In this document: positions 1 to 14,579 of the stretch, one piece after another
Layout of the letters: each line of letters begins with the position of its first letter
Numbering within the stretch: position 1 is the first letter of the stretch
Source: Mansonella perstans
Taxonomy: Eukaryota > Nematoda > Chromadorea > Rhabditida > Onchocercidae
Length of the DNA stretch: 64,000 bases
Direction of reading: 5' to 3'
Assembly (NCBI GenBank): GCA_037074765.1
Contig: JBAMDO010000206.1
Coordinates: 1-64,000, forward strand
Position numbers and translations under genes: made by a program
The notes under the pieces: generated by a model
The model's database searches: none
What the model saw: only the letters and a program-made list of their open reading frames with translations
Told to the model about the DNA's origin: nothing

Positions 1-135
1 TTCTTTCTGTCGAATGTGTTGAGGAATCAGGGTTATAAACGTACTCTTTTCTTTTGTATCTTTCAGAAATTTTACGGTGAAATGGAATTGCTAAATGAGA
101 AATATTACAGAACTATGATGAAATCAGTTTTGTAA
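1..135 (+). CDS. 3' end of an unidentified gene (partial)
   Basis: Frame 1 is open from the first base to a TAA at 133-135, giving 44 residues that begin FFLSNVLRNQGYKR and end YYRTMMKSVL. The residue mix (K, E, R, Y, N, L) and stretches such as GEMELLNEKYY look like protein rather than translated AT-rich filler. No start is visible, so the gene would enter from the left edge. A TTTCAG at 61-66 could instead be a splice acceptor, in which case only the last 22 codons (67-135) are exon. The family is not recognised. A chance open frame of this length is possible but less likely given the composition. Confidence 0.5.
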   Translation, partial: FFLSNVLRNQGYKRTLFFCIFQKFYGEMELLNEKYYRTMMKSVL

Positions 136-3100
136 AGTCCTTTAGCAACTAATTACTTTGAAAATTTTATTGTAAACTTTTTCCTATTCTAAAACCGATC
201 ACCTAATTAATCAAATACTTAATGGATTAATTATTCAGTTAAACAATTTTTCTCTTACATTAAGACAATTTTAATCCAGATTTTTTTTTGTTTGATTTCG
301 AATTGAATATATATTTATGCATGGATTTGTCAATATAAATTCATCCATTTAAATTATCACATCAAATATTCCGGAAGTAGCTGCTGTGTTTACACATTTG
401 CGATCTCCATACATTTCAATCTATTTACCTCCGGAATACTAACGCTCTACATACCTTAACCTAATTCCAATCCTTATAGTTCTTCTTTCTTACACTTACA
501 CTCTATATTTCAATATTTAATAATTAGCCTCATTTATTGACGAATGAATATCTATTTCGTAGTAGAATCACAATAAATCTAAATTTCATACTGAAACCCT
601 GAATATTGCTTAAAATCTATTTTAGACTATTTAAAGTTAATGAAAAATAATACTATAATTTCAGAGGTCAAATAGAACGAAAAAGAAGAAAAAAGTATAG
701 AAATAAAATGCTTGAAATAATTAATATTACTGCTGTGATAATGCTAAAAATTAACTTTTTTTCACTTATCAACTAATGCAACAGCAGTTAACTTTTATAA
801 ATGCTGAAACTTAAAATTTTAAATTAAAATTCATAAAATATCTTTCATTGCTATCAACCTGATACAATTCGATCACATTCAACATTTTAATTATCTAATT
901 GCAATTATTTCTACCAAAAAAAAACAACTTTGATTAAACTAATAAAATGAATTTTCGTGAAATTATAATCAATCTAAATTTTTCTCGAAACGTTGAAAAC
1001 TGGTTAAATTTTCAAAATTAAACTGAGTATAAAAGCATGCTTTTTAGATTTTTGTAACAGTTTTTTGTGAAAATTTTATCCGAAACTATTTTAATTCGTT
1101 TTTTCGTTTATTTAAGAGAAAAATGAAAAATTTATCAAAATTTTCTCGTTTTTTTTGTTTTCAGATTTTTGAACATACAGTTTTACAGTTGATAAGTGAA
1201 ATGAACTATTGTGAAATTTTTTTTCTTTTCATTCGCTTTTTTTGCGACTTTTTCGAAAACATTTGTTGTGTCCATTCATCCGTTCATTTAATGAATTCTT
1301 TTTTCTTTCTTTTTTTCATTTTTTCTTCAAGCATTGAAAAGAATGGTTTACTCATGGATTTGGAGCAACTGGAAAAAGTGATGACGGGTGAATAAGTGGA
1401 AAACGATCGGAATTATAGATGCAGATGCATATCATATAGTATAAAAAAAAGGCAAATAATGAGAAAGACTGAAAATAGGTCAAGTATAGGTTATCCGTTT
1501 TGAGATACGTCAACGAAAAACCGGATGTTAAGCATAAATATGCACAAATATATGTATTACGATTGAAAAATAGGTTAAGCATAGCATAATTTATTCGATT
1601 TTTAATTCATGAATTTAAAAAAAAAGTGAAGAGAAAAAAAGAGACAAGGCAAAAGATGAACTACATAATATTGCGCGTTTTACGCTTATCCCACGTAGAT
1701 TACGTGAACAATTCTTGACTATAACAAGGACGTAAAGCGACAAAAATGTATTTTTATTAAGTTTAATAAAAGTAAGCATCAAGTTTTAGAATAAAATTAC
1801 AAAATATATCAATGAATAATTGATGGACAATTTTAGATTTGTTGCTTTTATTGCAATAAAATTGATGAATGATTGTTAATTTTTAAATTTCATTTCAATT
1901 TTTTTTGTTGTTTCAAAAACGAATCTTAACGAAATGGGTAATTTCTGATTTTTTTCTTTCTTCACAATACAAGTTTTAATGCAAATTTTGTGTAGAAATA
2001 AAAAAAAATTTTTTTCCAGAAATAAAATCTTTTCACAAGTGACACGGAATGATGCATAGGTGGGAAGTAATCAGTTGGTCTAGACAGGTTCAGATATAAT
2101 TATGGTATTGATTCTTGCTCCTTTATCGGTCTGAAAGATTTATGTAGAATAATATTATGAATAGTATCTATTAATTATTAAAGGTACTAAAAAGAAAGGT
2201 AAACAGAGTGACGAGGAGGAATGGGAGAAAGACAGAGAAAAGACGAGAAAAAAGCCAGAATGCTCAGTTTAATTGAAAAATTTTTTAATTTCTATGCTCA
2301 ATTCACATCGTCGTCAATAAAAAATAAGCAGCTCTATGTAAACCAAATACCAATCGATTCATTTTGATATAGAATTTGTAATTCAAAAGCAAGTTTGCCC
2401 GAGTAGATGGATAATTTGCTAAACAAATTTCGAATTGTTCGTCTTTTTACACAAATTAATTCATGATGCTTAATTATTTTAACTCGAGAAATTTCTAATT
2501 TTTCTAGCATAAAAGAAATTTTTTCAATAATGTTCTTTTATTTGCACTACTATAGTATTCTTTTTTATGCAACTTAATTTTATTGAAATTATTATTTGAT
2601 TGATAAAATTCAATTCTTATTCTTATTTTTACTCTATAATAAAATAGTTTCAAAAATTCGTTCATATCTACACTTCCATATTTGTTCCTTCGTACTTATT
2701 GAAATTGTCGAGTATGTTTAGAATTTTAAGCGAAAAAAAAAGTTACTTATTGTATGTTATTGTTGTTGAAGATAGAATAATGAATTTTTTTCTCTGCACA
2801 TTCATCATTAAAATAATTATTAACTGTTTGGCAAAAATATATAATTGGTACCCTACAAACTTTCTATATTTAATGATTCAGTAAACTTTTTCATTATTTT
2901 TTAAGCATTTCATGCTTTTCTTCTCTCCAATTTTTTCTTTTTTTTGGTTTCTATTTCGGTTAATTCAAATTTTCGGCCAAAATCACTGCAGCTACATCGA
3001 CCGGAAAATATCACACTGTCAGAAGCTGTAACTCAGAAATTTTTGAGCTTCTCTCGGAGATTCCCTTAGTGATGCGTAAAATTTGTTACATTAAAAATTT

Positions 3101-5484
3101 CAGGACTAAATGGCATAAAAGTTGCAAAAAGCTTTCTGAAATATTCAAACAATATCGAATGTCTTTGGAATTTTTTAAACCTATTGAAGAATTGAAATGC
3201 TTTTTAATAAATCAAAAATATGCATGCAATAGTTTAATTATTCAGTCATGGACCAAATTTTTCAATTAAATTCTCTTTTTTTCATTTAGATAAATGGACA
3301 AAACTAAATTACTTGACAAGTGCGTCGAACCTTTTTTTATTAATTAATTATAAATTGACTTACTTATTACCTCAAATTTTAATATTTCATTATGAGTATT
3401 ACGGAAAGTGCAATGCATCAAATGGAATGATATTAACATGCTAGAAATCATATCCTTAAATCTCAAGCACAAAATCTAATTTAAAAAGTGAATTTTAAAT
3501 TAGACAGAATGAATGAATTTAAGGACTTTTTTTTCCTTAACATGCGGAAATTAATTTATGTGATTCAATTTGTATGGTGAAATTCAGGATTAGCAATGCT
3601 ATCTAAGTCAAAGTATTCGGTTAATGTTTAAAGCTAAGAAATTTAGTTGCCTTTTTTTTTGGAAAAAAATTTTGTCAATTATTTTGAAAATGCCTCAATT
3701 TATGTGCTATGTTCTTTATTCTTTCAAAGTGAATCATTTTTTTTTCTTGTTTGAAGAATAAGTCAAATTTAAAACCAATTACAATTCAAATTCATCCACA
3801 TAAATTTTAAATAGTATTAGAGTGTCCTCACGTGGAAATATCTGTATCTCACGTATACATTTACAGATCTTTTACGCACATCTTTTACTCATTCTTGTGA
3901 AATAAAATATTTCCTGAATGAATAGAAAAGTATTAAGGAGGACTTAAATCAGTTCATTCTCTGGTTCGATACTTTTTTTTTAACAAGTGATCAATACACA
4001 AGAAAGTATCCTTATCCAGCCACTGGCCATATTTCTAGGTCTCATCATCTCATTCCTTCGTAGGCTCATTCATCATTCACTGATCGATTATACGATGCAT
4101 CTTCATTAAAGCTTTTTTTTCTCTAAAGATAGCAAATAATTCATATCCAAAGACTAAATTTTGAAAAAAGAAGCGAATTGACCTTGTTATTTACCTATAG
4201 ATCAAATACAATACCTTTTGAAGTATGTTATGACTGTTAATTTATCTATAACTGGTAATTTTTTTTCACTTTAAAAGCATTTCAAATTGCTTTATCTTTT
4301 ATTTTATTAATTTTTTTGTATATTATTTATGAATTAATAAATTCTTTTTTATTTTCTGCAACAGTTCAATAATGATTTAATTTATAAATTGTTTAGTTGT
4401 TTTTCCAACAATGCTACTCTATATAAGTATTTTCATTTATCAGTGCCTCCACTTCAACAATTCGTAAAACTATTCTATCATTATCATCTTCGATCTTCAC
4501 AGAACTACAAAAACTGCAAAAAAAGACTTTTTTTTTGTCATCCGAGATCATTTTGCATCAATGATTAATCTAACTTCCTATCAAATGGAAACTTCTACAG
4601 TAAGCTTCTTCCATATTCTACAGTTTGTTTCGTGTTCAGGAAAAATTCCTCATCGATCAGCGATTTTTTTTTTTTTTTTGTAATCAAGGCATTAGTTTTC
4701 ACTTTACTGGAATGCAACATCTGTTGCTATGTCGGTTTTTGAAAAAAAAGCCTTTCACTGATAATGGGTAATCTTTCTATAATACTTACTTGATATTTAC
4801 GCAATCTACATTATCAGATTTCTCATCCAATACTTCTTGGCCATTATTTTGTCATTTTATCACTCATTTTATCATAAATAATTTGGAAATTATTTGTTAA
4901 ATTTAGAAGAGAAATAGCGAAATTATGAAAAATATGGATGAATCTATTGTTAGTGTCATGGCTATAACTTTTTTTTACTTCCCGTTGAGGAACATTAAGC
5001 TGTTCTAAAGAAAGGACCAATTTGTCGAAGCTAAACCGATTCCATATTTTTCAAGTGCATGAAAATATAAAAAGGAAAAAATTTCTGGCTAGAAAAAAGG
5101 GAAAAGAAAAACAATCATCGAAGGAAAAATTTAATTGTAAACGGAAAATTAAAAAAAAAAAACGAAAATTACAAAATTATTTTAATGAATAAAAATTTTT
5201 TGGAAAAACAAAAGATGACGCAGATGTTATCAGAGGGACTGATGAAATATCCAACGTGTTGATGATAACCATTAGGATTTATAATGATGATAATGGTGAT
5301 AATGATAACAACAACAATAATCAAAAGCACTTTTTAACTAGTAGTGCTGTACTAGACATTAAGTTTAACTTCATTTCATTCCCAACTTTCTCCAATCTCG
5401 TTAAACTGGAACGCAATTACTTATTCCTCTTTCCTTTCCAGTCTTTTCAATTTCCTTTTCCAAACTTTTCGAATGCAGCTAATC

Positions 5485-5565
5485 GACCAAATGATTATAC
5501 TCAAATCATTTTTTTTTTTTTTTCATTTATCAGTGCCTCCATGATTATACTCAAATCATTTGGTC
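5485..5565. repeat. Small fold-back repeat with internal 20-bp direct repeats
   Basis: A 12-bp arm at 5485-5496 (GACCAAATGATT) is inverted exactly at 5554-5565 (AATCATTTGGTC). A 20-bp word starting ATGATTATACTC occurs exactly at 5491-5510 and again at 5541-5560. Between them lie a T-tract and a 22-bp segment (5520-5541) that also occurs exactly at 4430-4451. This could be a small non-autonomous fold-back element or a slippage-driven rearrangement. Confidence 0.6.
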
Positions 5566-8500
5566 ATATTTTTCAAGCAATTTTGATAAATTCCTACTTA
5601 TAAATCCTTAACAAAAAATTGTTCAATATAATTCACCCAATAATTTTGACATAAATCCAATTCCAGGGTTTTTGTCAACAATTTCAACAGTTCCTTTCAC
5701 CAATCAATCATAATTCAAATTATATAAGTCAGTAATTTATATACTTTTCATATTTTTTTTCCAATCAAATACAATTTTATCTCAACTTTTGCACTCCAGT
5801 TTTGTCAGCACCAATTTTAAATTTAATACTTGAAATTTTGCCAACTCCTGCATTCTTATTTTGAAAAATATACTGCCGGAATTTATTTTAATTAATTAGT
5901 TGCAGTATTCTGTTGCTTCATAATTTATAACTGGTATCATGCATGTCTAGAAAAATTTCTCGTATTTAAAAATGAGAGACAATTATTTTTAGCTTAAAGG
6001 AAAGTTGTTTTGATGATGGGAAGTGCGAAATTTGCAATTAATCAAGCTGTTTTTTTCGATTCTTATCCACCATTTTACTCAGCTGCAATAACAATTAGTG
6101 CATATGCATTTAATCATTCCAAATCGTTTTTTTTTTTTTTTTTTTTTGGAGCAGTTAGCACGAAATTGATGAGATTATAAATTTTTTATTAATGTATTTA
6201 ACTGAATTAAGTAGATTGCGATAAACTTGTATAGCTATGCTATGTCTGTTCTTTTCCAGTAGGCTTTAAATCATTTAAAAAATTTGCGATAAAATGTTCA
6301 TGAAACTTCTGGAAATAGCAAAAGTTAATTATTTTCTGTTTCATTGGCTGAATTTGCTTTTTTTCTTTAATGATCCAATTAAATAGAAATAAATTTTCAA
6401 ATAATTTCCAAAAATAAATAGCAATATGTGTAAATTTAGCTTCATGTATAACAGTAAATGACATATATATTTTTTTTTAAAAAATATGCAGAACAATATT
6501 TATCGATGATCATGAACTTTTGTATACTTATACATTGAAAATTGGTGCTGGATGAACACTTGATAAATAAAAGTGGAAAATTTGAAATTGAGAAAAATTT
6601 TAAGTAAATGATAAGGCACTTAAATCCTTTTTTTTCCGCTATTAATAATACTTTTCAGAATTTTTATTGATTTTTTTCTACCTCTGAATTGCTCAATTTT
6701 AATTGAATTTTCAAATGTTCTAACGTTTTACAAACGAATAAATGAATATTTTGCTTTATTTGATGGTAATGTGCGACAAATTTTCGATGATAGCAAAGGA
6801 GGAAGTTTTTTATGAGAAATGAAAATGAAGCTGAGTGGATAGAAGAGTGGTTAGCAGCGAAAAAGAGCATGCATGGATGATGATAATGGTGTAGCCAAGA
6901 TTTTTTATCCTAGCAATTTTAAGCTTATTTTTTTCCATTCCTGTCTAGTAGCAAACAAGCATTTGCCGTTTAAGAACATTGAAATATATTTTCTCTTTCT
7001 CTTCGTTTTTTTTTTTTTTTTCACTTCCTTGTTCCTTTCTATTGTTTTTTTTTTTTTTTAATCTTTTCTTCTCATCGCTCATAGTCAGTCTTCTTTCATT
7101 TTTATTTTTTTTTTTTTTTTTCAAAAAAAAGCAATAGTGTGGGGTTAAATTGTATAGACTAAACGTTTTCATTTTTATTTTCTTCTTTCATCCAACTTCT
7201 ACCTTGAACTTCCTGTTCTGAGTAGCATTTCGGGTATCTTTTCATTCATTCTGAAACATTTACCATTTTGTCATTTGAAAAATATTTAACTTTATTCAAA
7301 AATATTCCTCCTTTCCTTTGCTTTTTTATAAATTTTTTTTTTTTTTTTTGTTCATCTTTCTTTATCATTACAATCAGGAAAACAAAAGTAAATCAAACGA
7401 GTTTCAATAATTTTCAGTCTTCATTGAAGTTTTCGCATTTTATATTTCTATTTGAAAATTTTTATTGCTGCAAATTTGAATTAAAATTCAACTTGATATT
7501 GATGCTACATCGATTGGTTTTGTTTTTATTATGAATTAAATTATTAAATTTCGCAAAATTGTTGAGAAATTATGTATGGCTCAAGAGTAGAAATAAATTA
7601 TTCGTAAACTAATGAGTTGTAGAGAGAAATACAATGAAGTTAGAAGTGAAATTTAAACAAAATTAATATAGGACAGCATCATTAAGATACCCTTTAAAAA
7701 GTGCTTGATGAATAATCATGTAGCACTTTCATGTTTTCAATACTGTATGAGCTTTCAGTTATTAATGGAATTAAATAATTCTGGAAATACTCGATTTCAT
7801 TTTAGTAATCAAATTGTTATCACTTTACATATCGTGTGAGAGCCTAGCAAGGTTAGAAATTACTAATTTTGTGAAAAAAAAAAATTACTAATTGAAATAT
7901 TTGTAAACTTTCTTCACTGCATAATATTAAATTTCAAAGTAAGGAATGGAAATGACAAAAAATGAATCGATTTTTTCCTCATCCAAATATTTCTTCTGAG
8001 ATAAGTGACGTTTTCAAAATTTAACTTTCAATTGGGAAAGCGATGGTGATAAGATCATATATTATACATATATTATTTGCAAGAGAAACGATGAAATTCT
8101 CAAATAGTTCGTTACGGCTTTTTTGTCGAGAGAAACCGGGTTTTCTGCTATAAGATAAAATAGCTGTTGAGAATATTAAACTTTCTAATAAAACAATATT
8201 ATCAGGGGAAGTTTTATTCGTTGCTGTTAGTTAAAGTGACAAGCTATACAATCTAATTATCATCATGCTATTGCCACTTTTCATACTTTGTTGGACTGCT
8301 GTAATTCGGAATAATTAAATTGCTAAATTCCCCATATCAATGCCAAGTTTTTTTTTTTGATTTTTTCTACTGAGATATTTGAAATTTTTCTTCAGTCATT
8401 TACGAAATTTCAAATTTGTCAATTACATGAAATAAAACTTTGTATTAAAACAAATTTTAGTTGAAACTATAATAAATGAGATGCAATTTTTTGTTGGAGA

Positions 8501-11500
8501 CAAAACAAAACAAATGAAGTTTATACGACGCTTTTTTCCCATTTAGACCTTTTTCCATCATTCTATTTCTGTTTAGGGCCTTTTGAAAATATCTTTCGTC
8601 CCTGTCCAACTCATTTCTAGCAAATTCAGAAAATGATTAGGGAATTAGCCAAGCTAAAAATAAAATTTTCAATTCATTAGTTAAAAAAAGTGTGTTTGTG
8701 TTCAAAAAAAAATAAAAAAAGAGGAACATAACATTTGAGTTGTGAATAATTATACATTGTAATAAAGAATTTCATTAAAAAAATAAATGATATATGTCCT
8801 CAATAAAGAAAAAAATGAAAACAATAAAACGAAAAAGTTTAAGAATTTTAACAAACATGAATTAAAATTTTTAAAAAAAAATAAAGTAATAAAGCAGTTA
8901 TAGCACTGTTAAAATGTTTAAAATTACATTAATTTTCTTTTTATACAAATAAAAATAACTTACAAATTGAAATTGCTAATTTAAAGAAAAAAACATCTTA
9001 AAAATTTTTCAACATCACATGTAGATTGAATGACTGATAATGTGATGATACGGCTCATTATAAGTAAACTTTATTTCATTTATTTATTTATTTTTCTTTG
9101 AATTCATTGGAATTCCAGTTTTTGTCACCTCTAGTCATCAATCTGTAAAAAAAACAGCGAATAGATAAAAATTTAAAAAACAAAATGAATTGTTTTCCAA
9201 TAAATTTCAACATTTGAAATTCGATCATAACAAATGAACAATAATTAGTGATAACATTTATTTTCAACTGAAATAGAAAATTTTTTTCATTCAAGAACAA
9301 TTTGTCAATTTGCATAGTTCAGAGCTTTAGCACATTTAAATAATAGACATAACCCAAGATGTCTAATTGTGTCATTCAATCGATTTTTTGATTTTAGATC
9401 AGTTGAATCCTGTAAAAAAATTGCAATTAATAGATGATTTTGCTTTTTTTCGTAATGCTTCTATACAACACAACTATAACAACTTCCAAATCTTGTCCTG
9501 ATAAGATAGATATTCGCAGTTCGAAATTTGATAATAGGAAAATAAATAAATAAAAATGACAAGAATTATATATGTAAATAAATATATATATAGGTAAAAT
9601 TTTTCCGTTTATATTATTCCAGTTTTTCAGCAGTTTGTTAAAATTTTCATAGTTGTTCGGATTAATTGATATTTATTGATTTATGTGAAATATTTACAAA
9701 TGATTGAAGCATGCTAAAATATTCAACATCTCCATCTCAAGGATTCTGAATTTCTCTTAATTTTTATATCAGTTTTTGTTTTAACAACTAATAACTTACT
9801 ATGTTCAAAATATTAGAAACAGTATAAATGAGGAATTGCAATTGAAATTCAATCATATACCTTCAAAGAAAAGAATTTTTATTCAGTATTTGGCTCAGGA
9901 TCAAAAAACCTGGATAAGTTTTATTTAAATTTATCTTTGCCACTAAACAGTGTCAGGATTTGATCTATCATATTATGCAAATAACTTATATTTCCATCAA
10001 TCAAGATTGAATCAAACTCTCAACGGAATTAAAACTTAACCAGCCTAGTAAGAAGATATTATTAATCTTTCTCATTCATTCAGTACATTCATGCCATATT
10101 TTTTTTTACTGGCTGAATAATCAGTATTGTTGAGCATTCAGTCAAATGACTTTACCATTTTTTCACTTTTTTTCATTGATGTATTTTCCGTTTTAATTTC
10201 ACATCTTCAACGATGATATTTTTTTTCTGATAAACTCTCGCATTGCTATGCAACGTTACTTTTATTTTATTTTTGTGCACTGTACTAAATAATTAATTTC
10301 ACACATTTTCCCCCATTTTTTCACATTCATACTTACAAAAAAAAAAAAAATAAAAGTAAAAAAATAAGAAATGATTGATTGATAGATATGTATGTTGAAA
10401 AAAGTTACCGTAATGGTTTACGCAAGAGAAATTTTGATAAAAAATTTAAAGAGTTTTAAGTATTTTCAATTAATTTAATTTTCTTCCTCACATAAACAAG
10501 TTATTTAAAAGTAAGTTTAATTTAAGACATTGATGTGATTTAAGGTATCGAAAAATCCATATCATTTCTGCTCGGGAAGAAATGCTGGAGAATGCGTATA
10601 TGATTGATTTATGGAAAATGAAGAAATAACAAATTTAACGAAGAGCTTTTCTATTACTTTTTCATTTTTTTTTTCTATTACTTTTTCATTTCATTGAAAG
10701 GAGTGTAATTGTCAACATTTGTTGATGTGTTCATTAATGATGTGACAAAAAGAACGATTAAAGCATGCTATTCATTTCTTCTTTTCTTTTCTTCATCATT
10801 TGACTCAAATTCTAAATGGAAGAGTAAATAAAAAAATAGTAAAAGTACCTTCTCAGAAGAGATTTTTCAACATTTTTAATGCTTGAAAATTCTTTTGAAT
10901 TTAAACAATGTTTATTTAAGTTGTCGACGATGAAAGTGGAATATGAAGAAGCGTAGAAAAATTGAAAGAGATGTAGCAAATGTGGAAAAAAGGAAACAAA
11001 AATTTATGAAAATTCTTAAAAATACAAAGAAGAAAGGGAAGAAAAAATATAAGATTTTGAAAGGGCTTCGAAAAATTGCACTTTCGGAAGGATGAATGAG
11101 GAAATCCGGGAAAGTTCAAAAAGGAACGAATAAAGATGGGAAATGCTAATCACACTGTGCTTTTGTTGAAATTTTAGCTTTTTAAGTGTCTTTTTTAGCC
11201 GAAAATCATTGTTCGCAAATATAAGTAAGCAAAAAACTTCGCACATTTTTCACTTTTAAATAATCTTTACATTTCATTATTTTATTTATCCAAAACAATA
11301 TGGTAAAATTCTTTAATATTTACATATTTATTAAAACTAAAGTTTCCTTAAACTTACTGTGATATTATTATTATCTGTTATCATTTCATTTATCAACACA
11401 ATGCTTAATGCATAAATGATAGTTTTGTGAAATCATTTTTTTGATAGCTTACAAATAGCATTAAAAATCTATATCTAAAAGATAGATATTTATGGATATG

Positions 11501-14482
11501 CTTCTAATTTATTTAAAGCATTCAATACGTATGTCCACTAATTAAACTAATCAATCGATCATACAAAAGAGGAAGAATATGTGAGAGAGAGAGATTTGTT
11601 AACAAGAGCGGAAGTAAGATTAGACGAATTTATTATCATTGTTTATCTTTGCAACTTTAATATTTTTACTTTTGCAACTACCCGTATACATACTTTAAGC
11701 ATATAGCTCTGTGATTGTTATTCACATTTTACAATTGATCTATATGTTTCATTGTGAGGAAATGAAATGAAATGAAAAATAAAACTTTTATGGTGACATA
11801 TTTTAAATATATGTATATGTATATATGGACTGTTATTTTTGTGATTCAAGACGTTGTTTATTTAGTTTTATAGACATTTTAATTTAATTTTATTTCGATT
11901 CTTTTCACAACTATTTTTCTTCATTGGAATACTACACTATTATTTCTAAACATTGATTTACTTCATTTTTCAATTTTATTATTAAATTTTACGCATACAT
12001 ACACACGTATACATATACAAACACGTACAAGCACATATCAAATCTTATCAATTCATGAATTTGTTTGGCAAAAAGCATAAATGACAAAAATACGTAATTA
12101 TTTGTTGGTTAACCAAACACTGATTTGATCTAATTTTTGATTATTTTTGTCATTTCTCTAAGCCTTTGTTTGTCCAACATTTCTTTTTTTGTTTATTTTT
12201 TCTTCATTTTCAAAATTCATTTTTTTGCCTCACATTTAGTAAATAAATTGAATGTGCATTTAATGTATACGACTAGCTAATTCTATTTTTATCCTGGATG
12301 ATATTTTTTTTAAAGATAGAACTGGTATTGTGAAGTATGCTGTATATACATTACATCCAAACGGTGTTTGTTTTAATGATACTTTAAAAGCTTTTCAAAT
12401 TGAATTTTCACTAATTTTTTTCGTTGTTGAATTGATATTTTAGCTAAAATTATGGTATGATTAATTGATCCGATGATGCTATTTGTGATAGATGACTGAT
12501 AAGTATTGATTGTGCAACTAATATTAGTAGGTTTTTTTTGAAGGTCAAATTTTTAAAAAATCATTTCCTAAATGACAAAGAAAGATTAGTTGAGTTTAAA
12601 AACCACATTTTGCAGTTTTATGCAAACTAATTGATTGCATTCTTTCAAATTTGTGATTAAATTTAGAAATTTCAAATCGAAATTTCAAAGATTACAGTGG
12701 GAAAAAAGAAAAACAAAAACTGAAGGTGCTTTAATGTATTCGGTTCATTCGGATCCTGAATAAGTTTAATCCGAAAAAATCTTCCTAATCACTCTTAAAT
12801 GTTTAAAGTAAACTTCGTTTTTCCGTTCAATAATCTGTTGTCAAAGACCATCGCAAATTCGCGTATACGCTTACGTGCAGGATTTTCGAAATTTTTGGCT
12901 AAATTAAACCAAAAGTTAAAGCCAAAAATAAAGATGCTCAATGCAAAATTTTGTTTTGTTAATAAGCATGCAAATTTCTCCAAAAAATCTCCATGGAACC
13001 TATTCTTTCGAACAATATAAATACAAACTGCGAAATTCTCGCAATTCCTGCTCTTATCTCGAATGCAAAATAAATCGAGAACAACACTGTTAAAGGCCTT
13101 TACGAAGCAAGGACCTCACTAGCAAAATTGAGTATTTTATTAATTCATTTTAGCTGGATATGTGTTCCCAAACAGTTTGCTCTTTGAAATATTTTCGGTA
13201 AAAAAATTTACACCTTTTAAAAGTTACCCTGACATGGTCAGTGAAACTACTGAAAATACAAAAACAGCTAATGTAACTTGTTCTCTCATAAAATTGATAA
13301 AAATTACACTAATTAAAAAATTCAATTCATAAATTAAAATGAAAATTCCTTTAATCAGTAGCATTAAAAAATTGAAATAGAAAATAGTAATAAAGAAGAA
13401 AAGATTTATTTATAATATTTATTATTCCTCAGATTTTCTTCATCTCTCGTAATTGATTGGTTTATTTCTAATATGTCCATGAATATTGTTAATGTAGTCA
13501 AAATTACATATTATTTTAAATATCAATAATTTTTTTCTTTTGTAGTACTAGTTCTGTTAAGATAATAATTTCAATTTTATCATTAACAATATTATTTTAA
13601 AATATTATAATTCTTTTTTTTTAATTTTATCACAAAGCGTTTTCTCGTCTTTTTTTTTTACCATCGGTAATATTTATGATCTTTTGATGGTTCTAGGTTG
13701 CAAATAAAATAATGCTAAATTGTCGCAAACTGCTATTCAGAAACTCTAATAAGAGAGCTATTTTTAAAATTTATCCACTTATACTGTTCTCTTCAGTTTT
13801 TTCCTTATCATTCTCTATTGCCTTTTCCATCAATCTAGTCTCGCAATACTATTTATTTCCTGATAAATTTATTTTCGAGATAAATTTTTCCCTTTAATGG
13901 TGTTTATTTAGATACATAAATTTCTAATATTGTTTAGTATTACTGAAAAAAGTTGATATTTCAAAAAACTATTTGTAACAGTTACTTTATTTCATTACAA
14001 AACATCGATTGTGTTTTTTTGCTTTTTTGCTTTTTTTTATAAAATTTGTTCCTTTATTCATTTTTTCTCATTTCTTTTTCCTTCCTAAGATTCTTTAATG
14101 CTTTTGCACACACGAAAAATTCATCATAATCTTCACTGAAAGAGAAAGAGAGAGAGAGAGAGAGCCGGAGAAAGAAAAAAAGAAGTAAAAAATGAAATAA
14201 TTCTCATATATATTTTACTTTAAAGTTTTCGTCAAAATTGAGCCATACTATAAAAAAGGAAATATCTTATTGTTGAATATTTTATTTTATTTTTTATCCA
14301 TTCAGTGATAATGTTGTACAGTGACTGGTATGATTTTTACAATTATAATAAAGAGCATATTATTTAAATTTTCTATTAAATCATTTTTGTATGTAACGGA
14401 AAAATTAGATCAAATTAAAATTTATATCCATAATTAAAAACTATAATACATCGCATGAATACATACTTTTTTGCTGTTTTGG

Positions 14483-14508
14483 TTTTTTTTTTTTTTTTTT
14501 TTTTTTTT
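14483..14508 (+). repeat. Poly-T tract (26 T)
   Basis: An uninterrupted T run about 70 bases upstream of the EGF-like gene. A second shorter T run lies at about 14551-14567, just before the TTTCAG acceptor. Comparable tracts occur at 54160-54183 on the + strand and 39545-39570 (as A) elsewhere in the window. Confidence 0.9.
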
Positions 14509-14570
14509 AACTTTTAGTTTCGGTTTTTTGTTAAATATTTACAAATAAAATTTTTTTTTTTTTTTTTGAA

Positions 14571-14579
14571 ATTTCAGTG
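14571..14579 (+). promoter_or_regulatory. Probable spliced-leader acceptor of the EGF-like gene
   Basis: ATTTCAG ends at 14577, preceded by a long T-tract, and the ATG of a signal peptide begins 2 nt later at 14580. A 2-nt untranslated leader fits trans-splicing of a nematode spliced leader. A cis-spliced 5'UTR exon farther upstream is the alternative. The MAM-like gene at 19083 has the same layout. Confidence 0.5.

Larger units (their letters stand above)
136..14579. other. Long AT-rich non-coding region
   Basis: No exon with a convincing coding frame and splice sites was found in about 14.4 kb. Open frames here are short and dominated by F, K, N, I and L from T- and A-tracts. The region holds homopolymer T runs (for example 14483-14508), a GA-rich run near 14145-14164, and a small fold-back repeat at 5485-5565. 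It probably serves as intergenic spacer and upstream region of the EGF-like gene. Small non-coding RNAs or 5'UTR exons cannot be excluded by eye. Confidence 0.6.

Noticed and set aside
3955..3975. GGTTCGA-like word suggesting a tRNA T-arm
   Set aside because: No matching acceptor stem or anticodon arm around it.
6873..7172. Phe-rich + frame and Lys-rich - frame
   Set aside because: They follow long T-tracts; composition is explained by homopolymers and there are no splice sites or domains.
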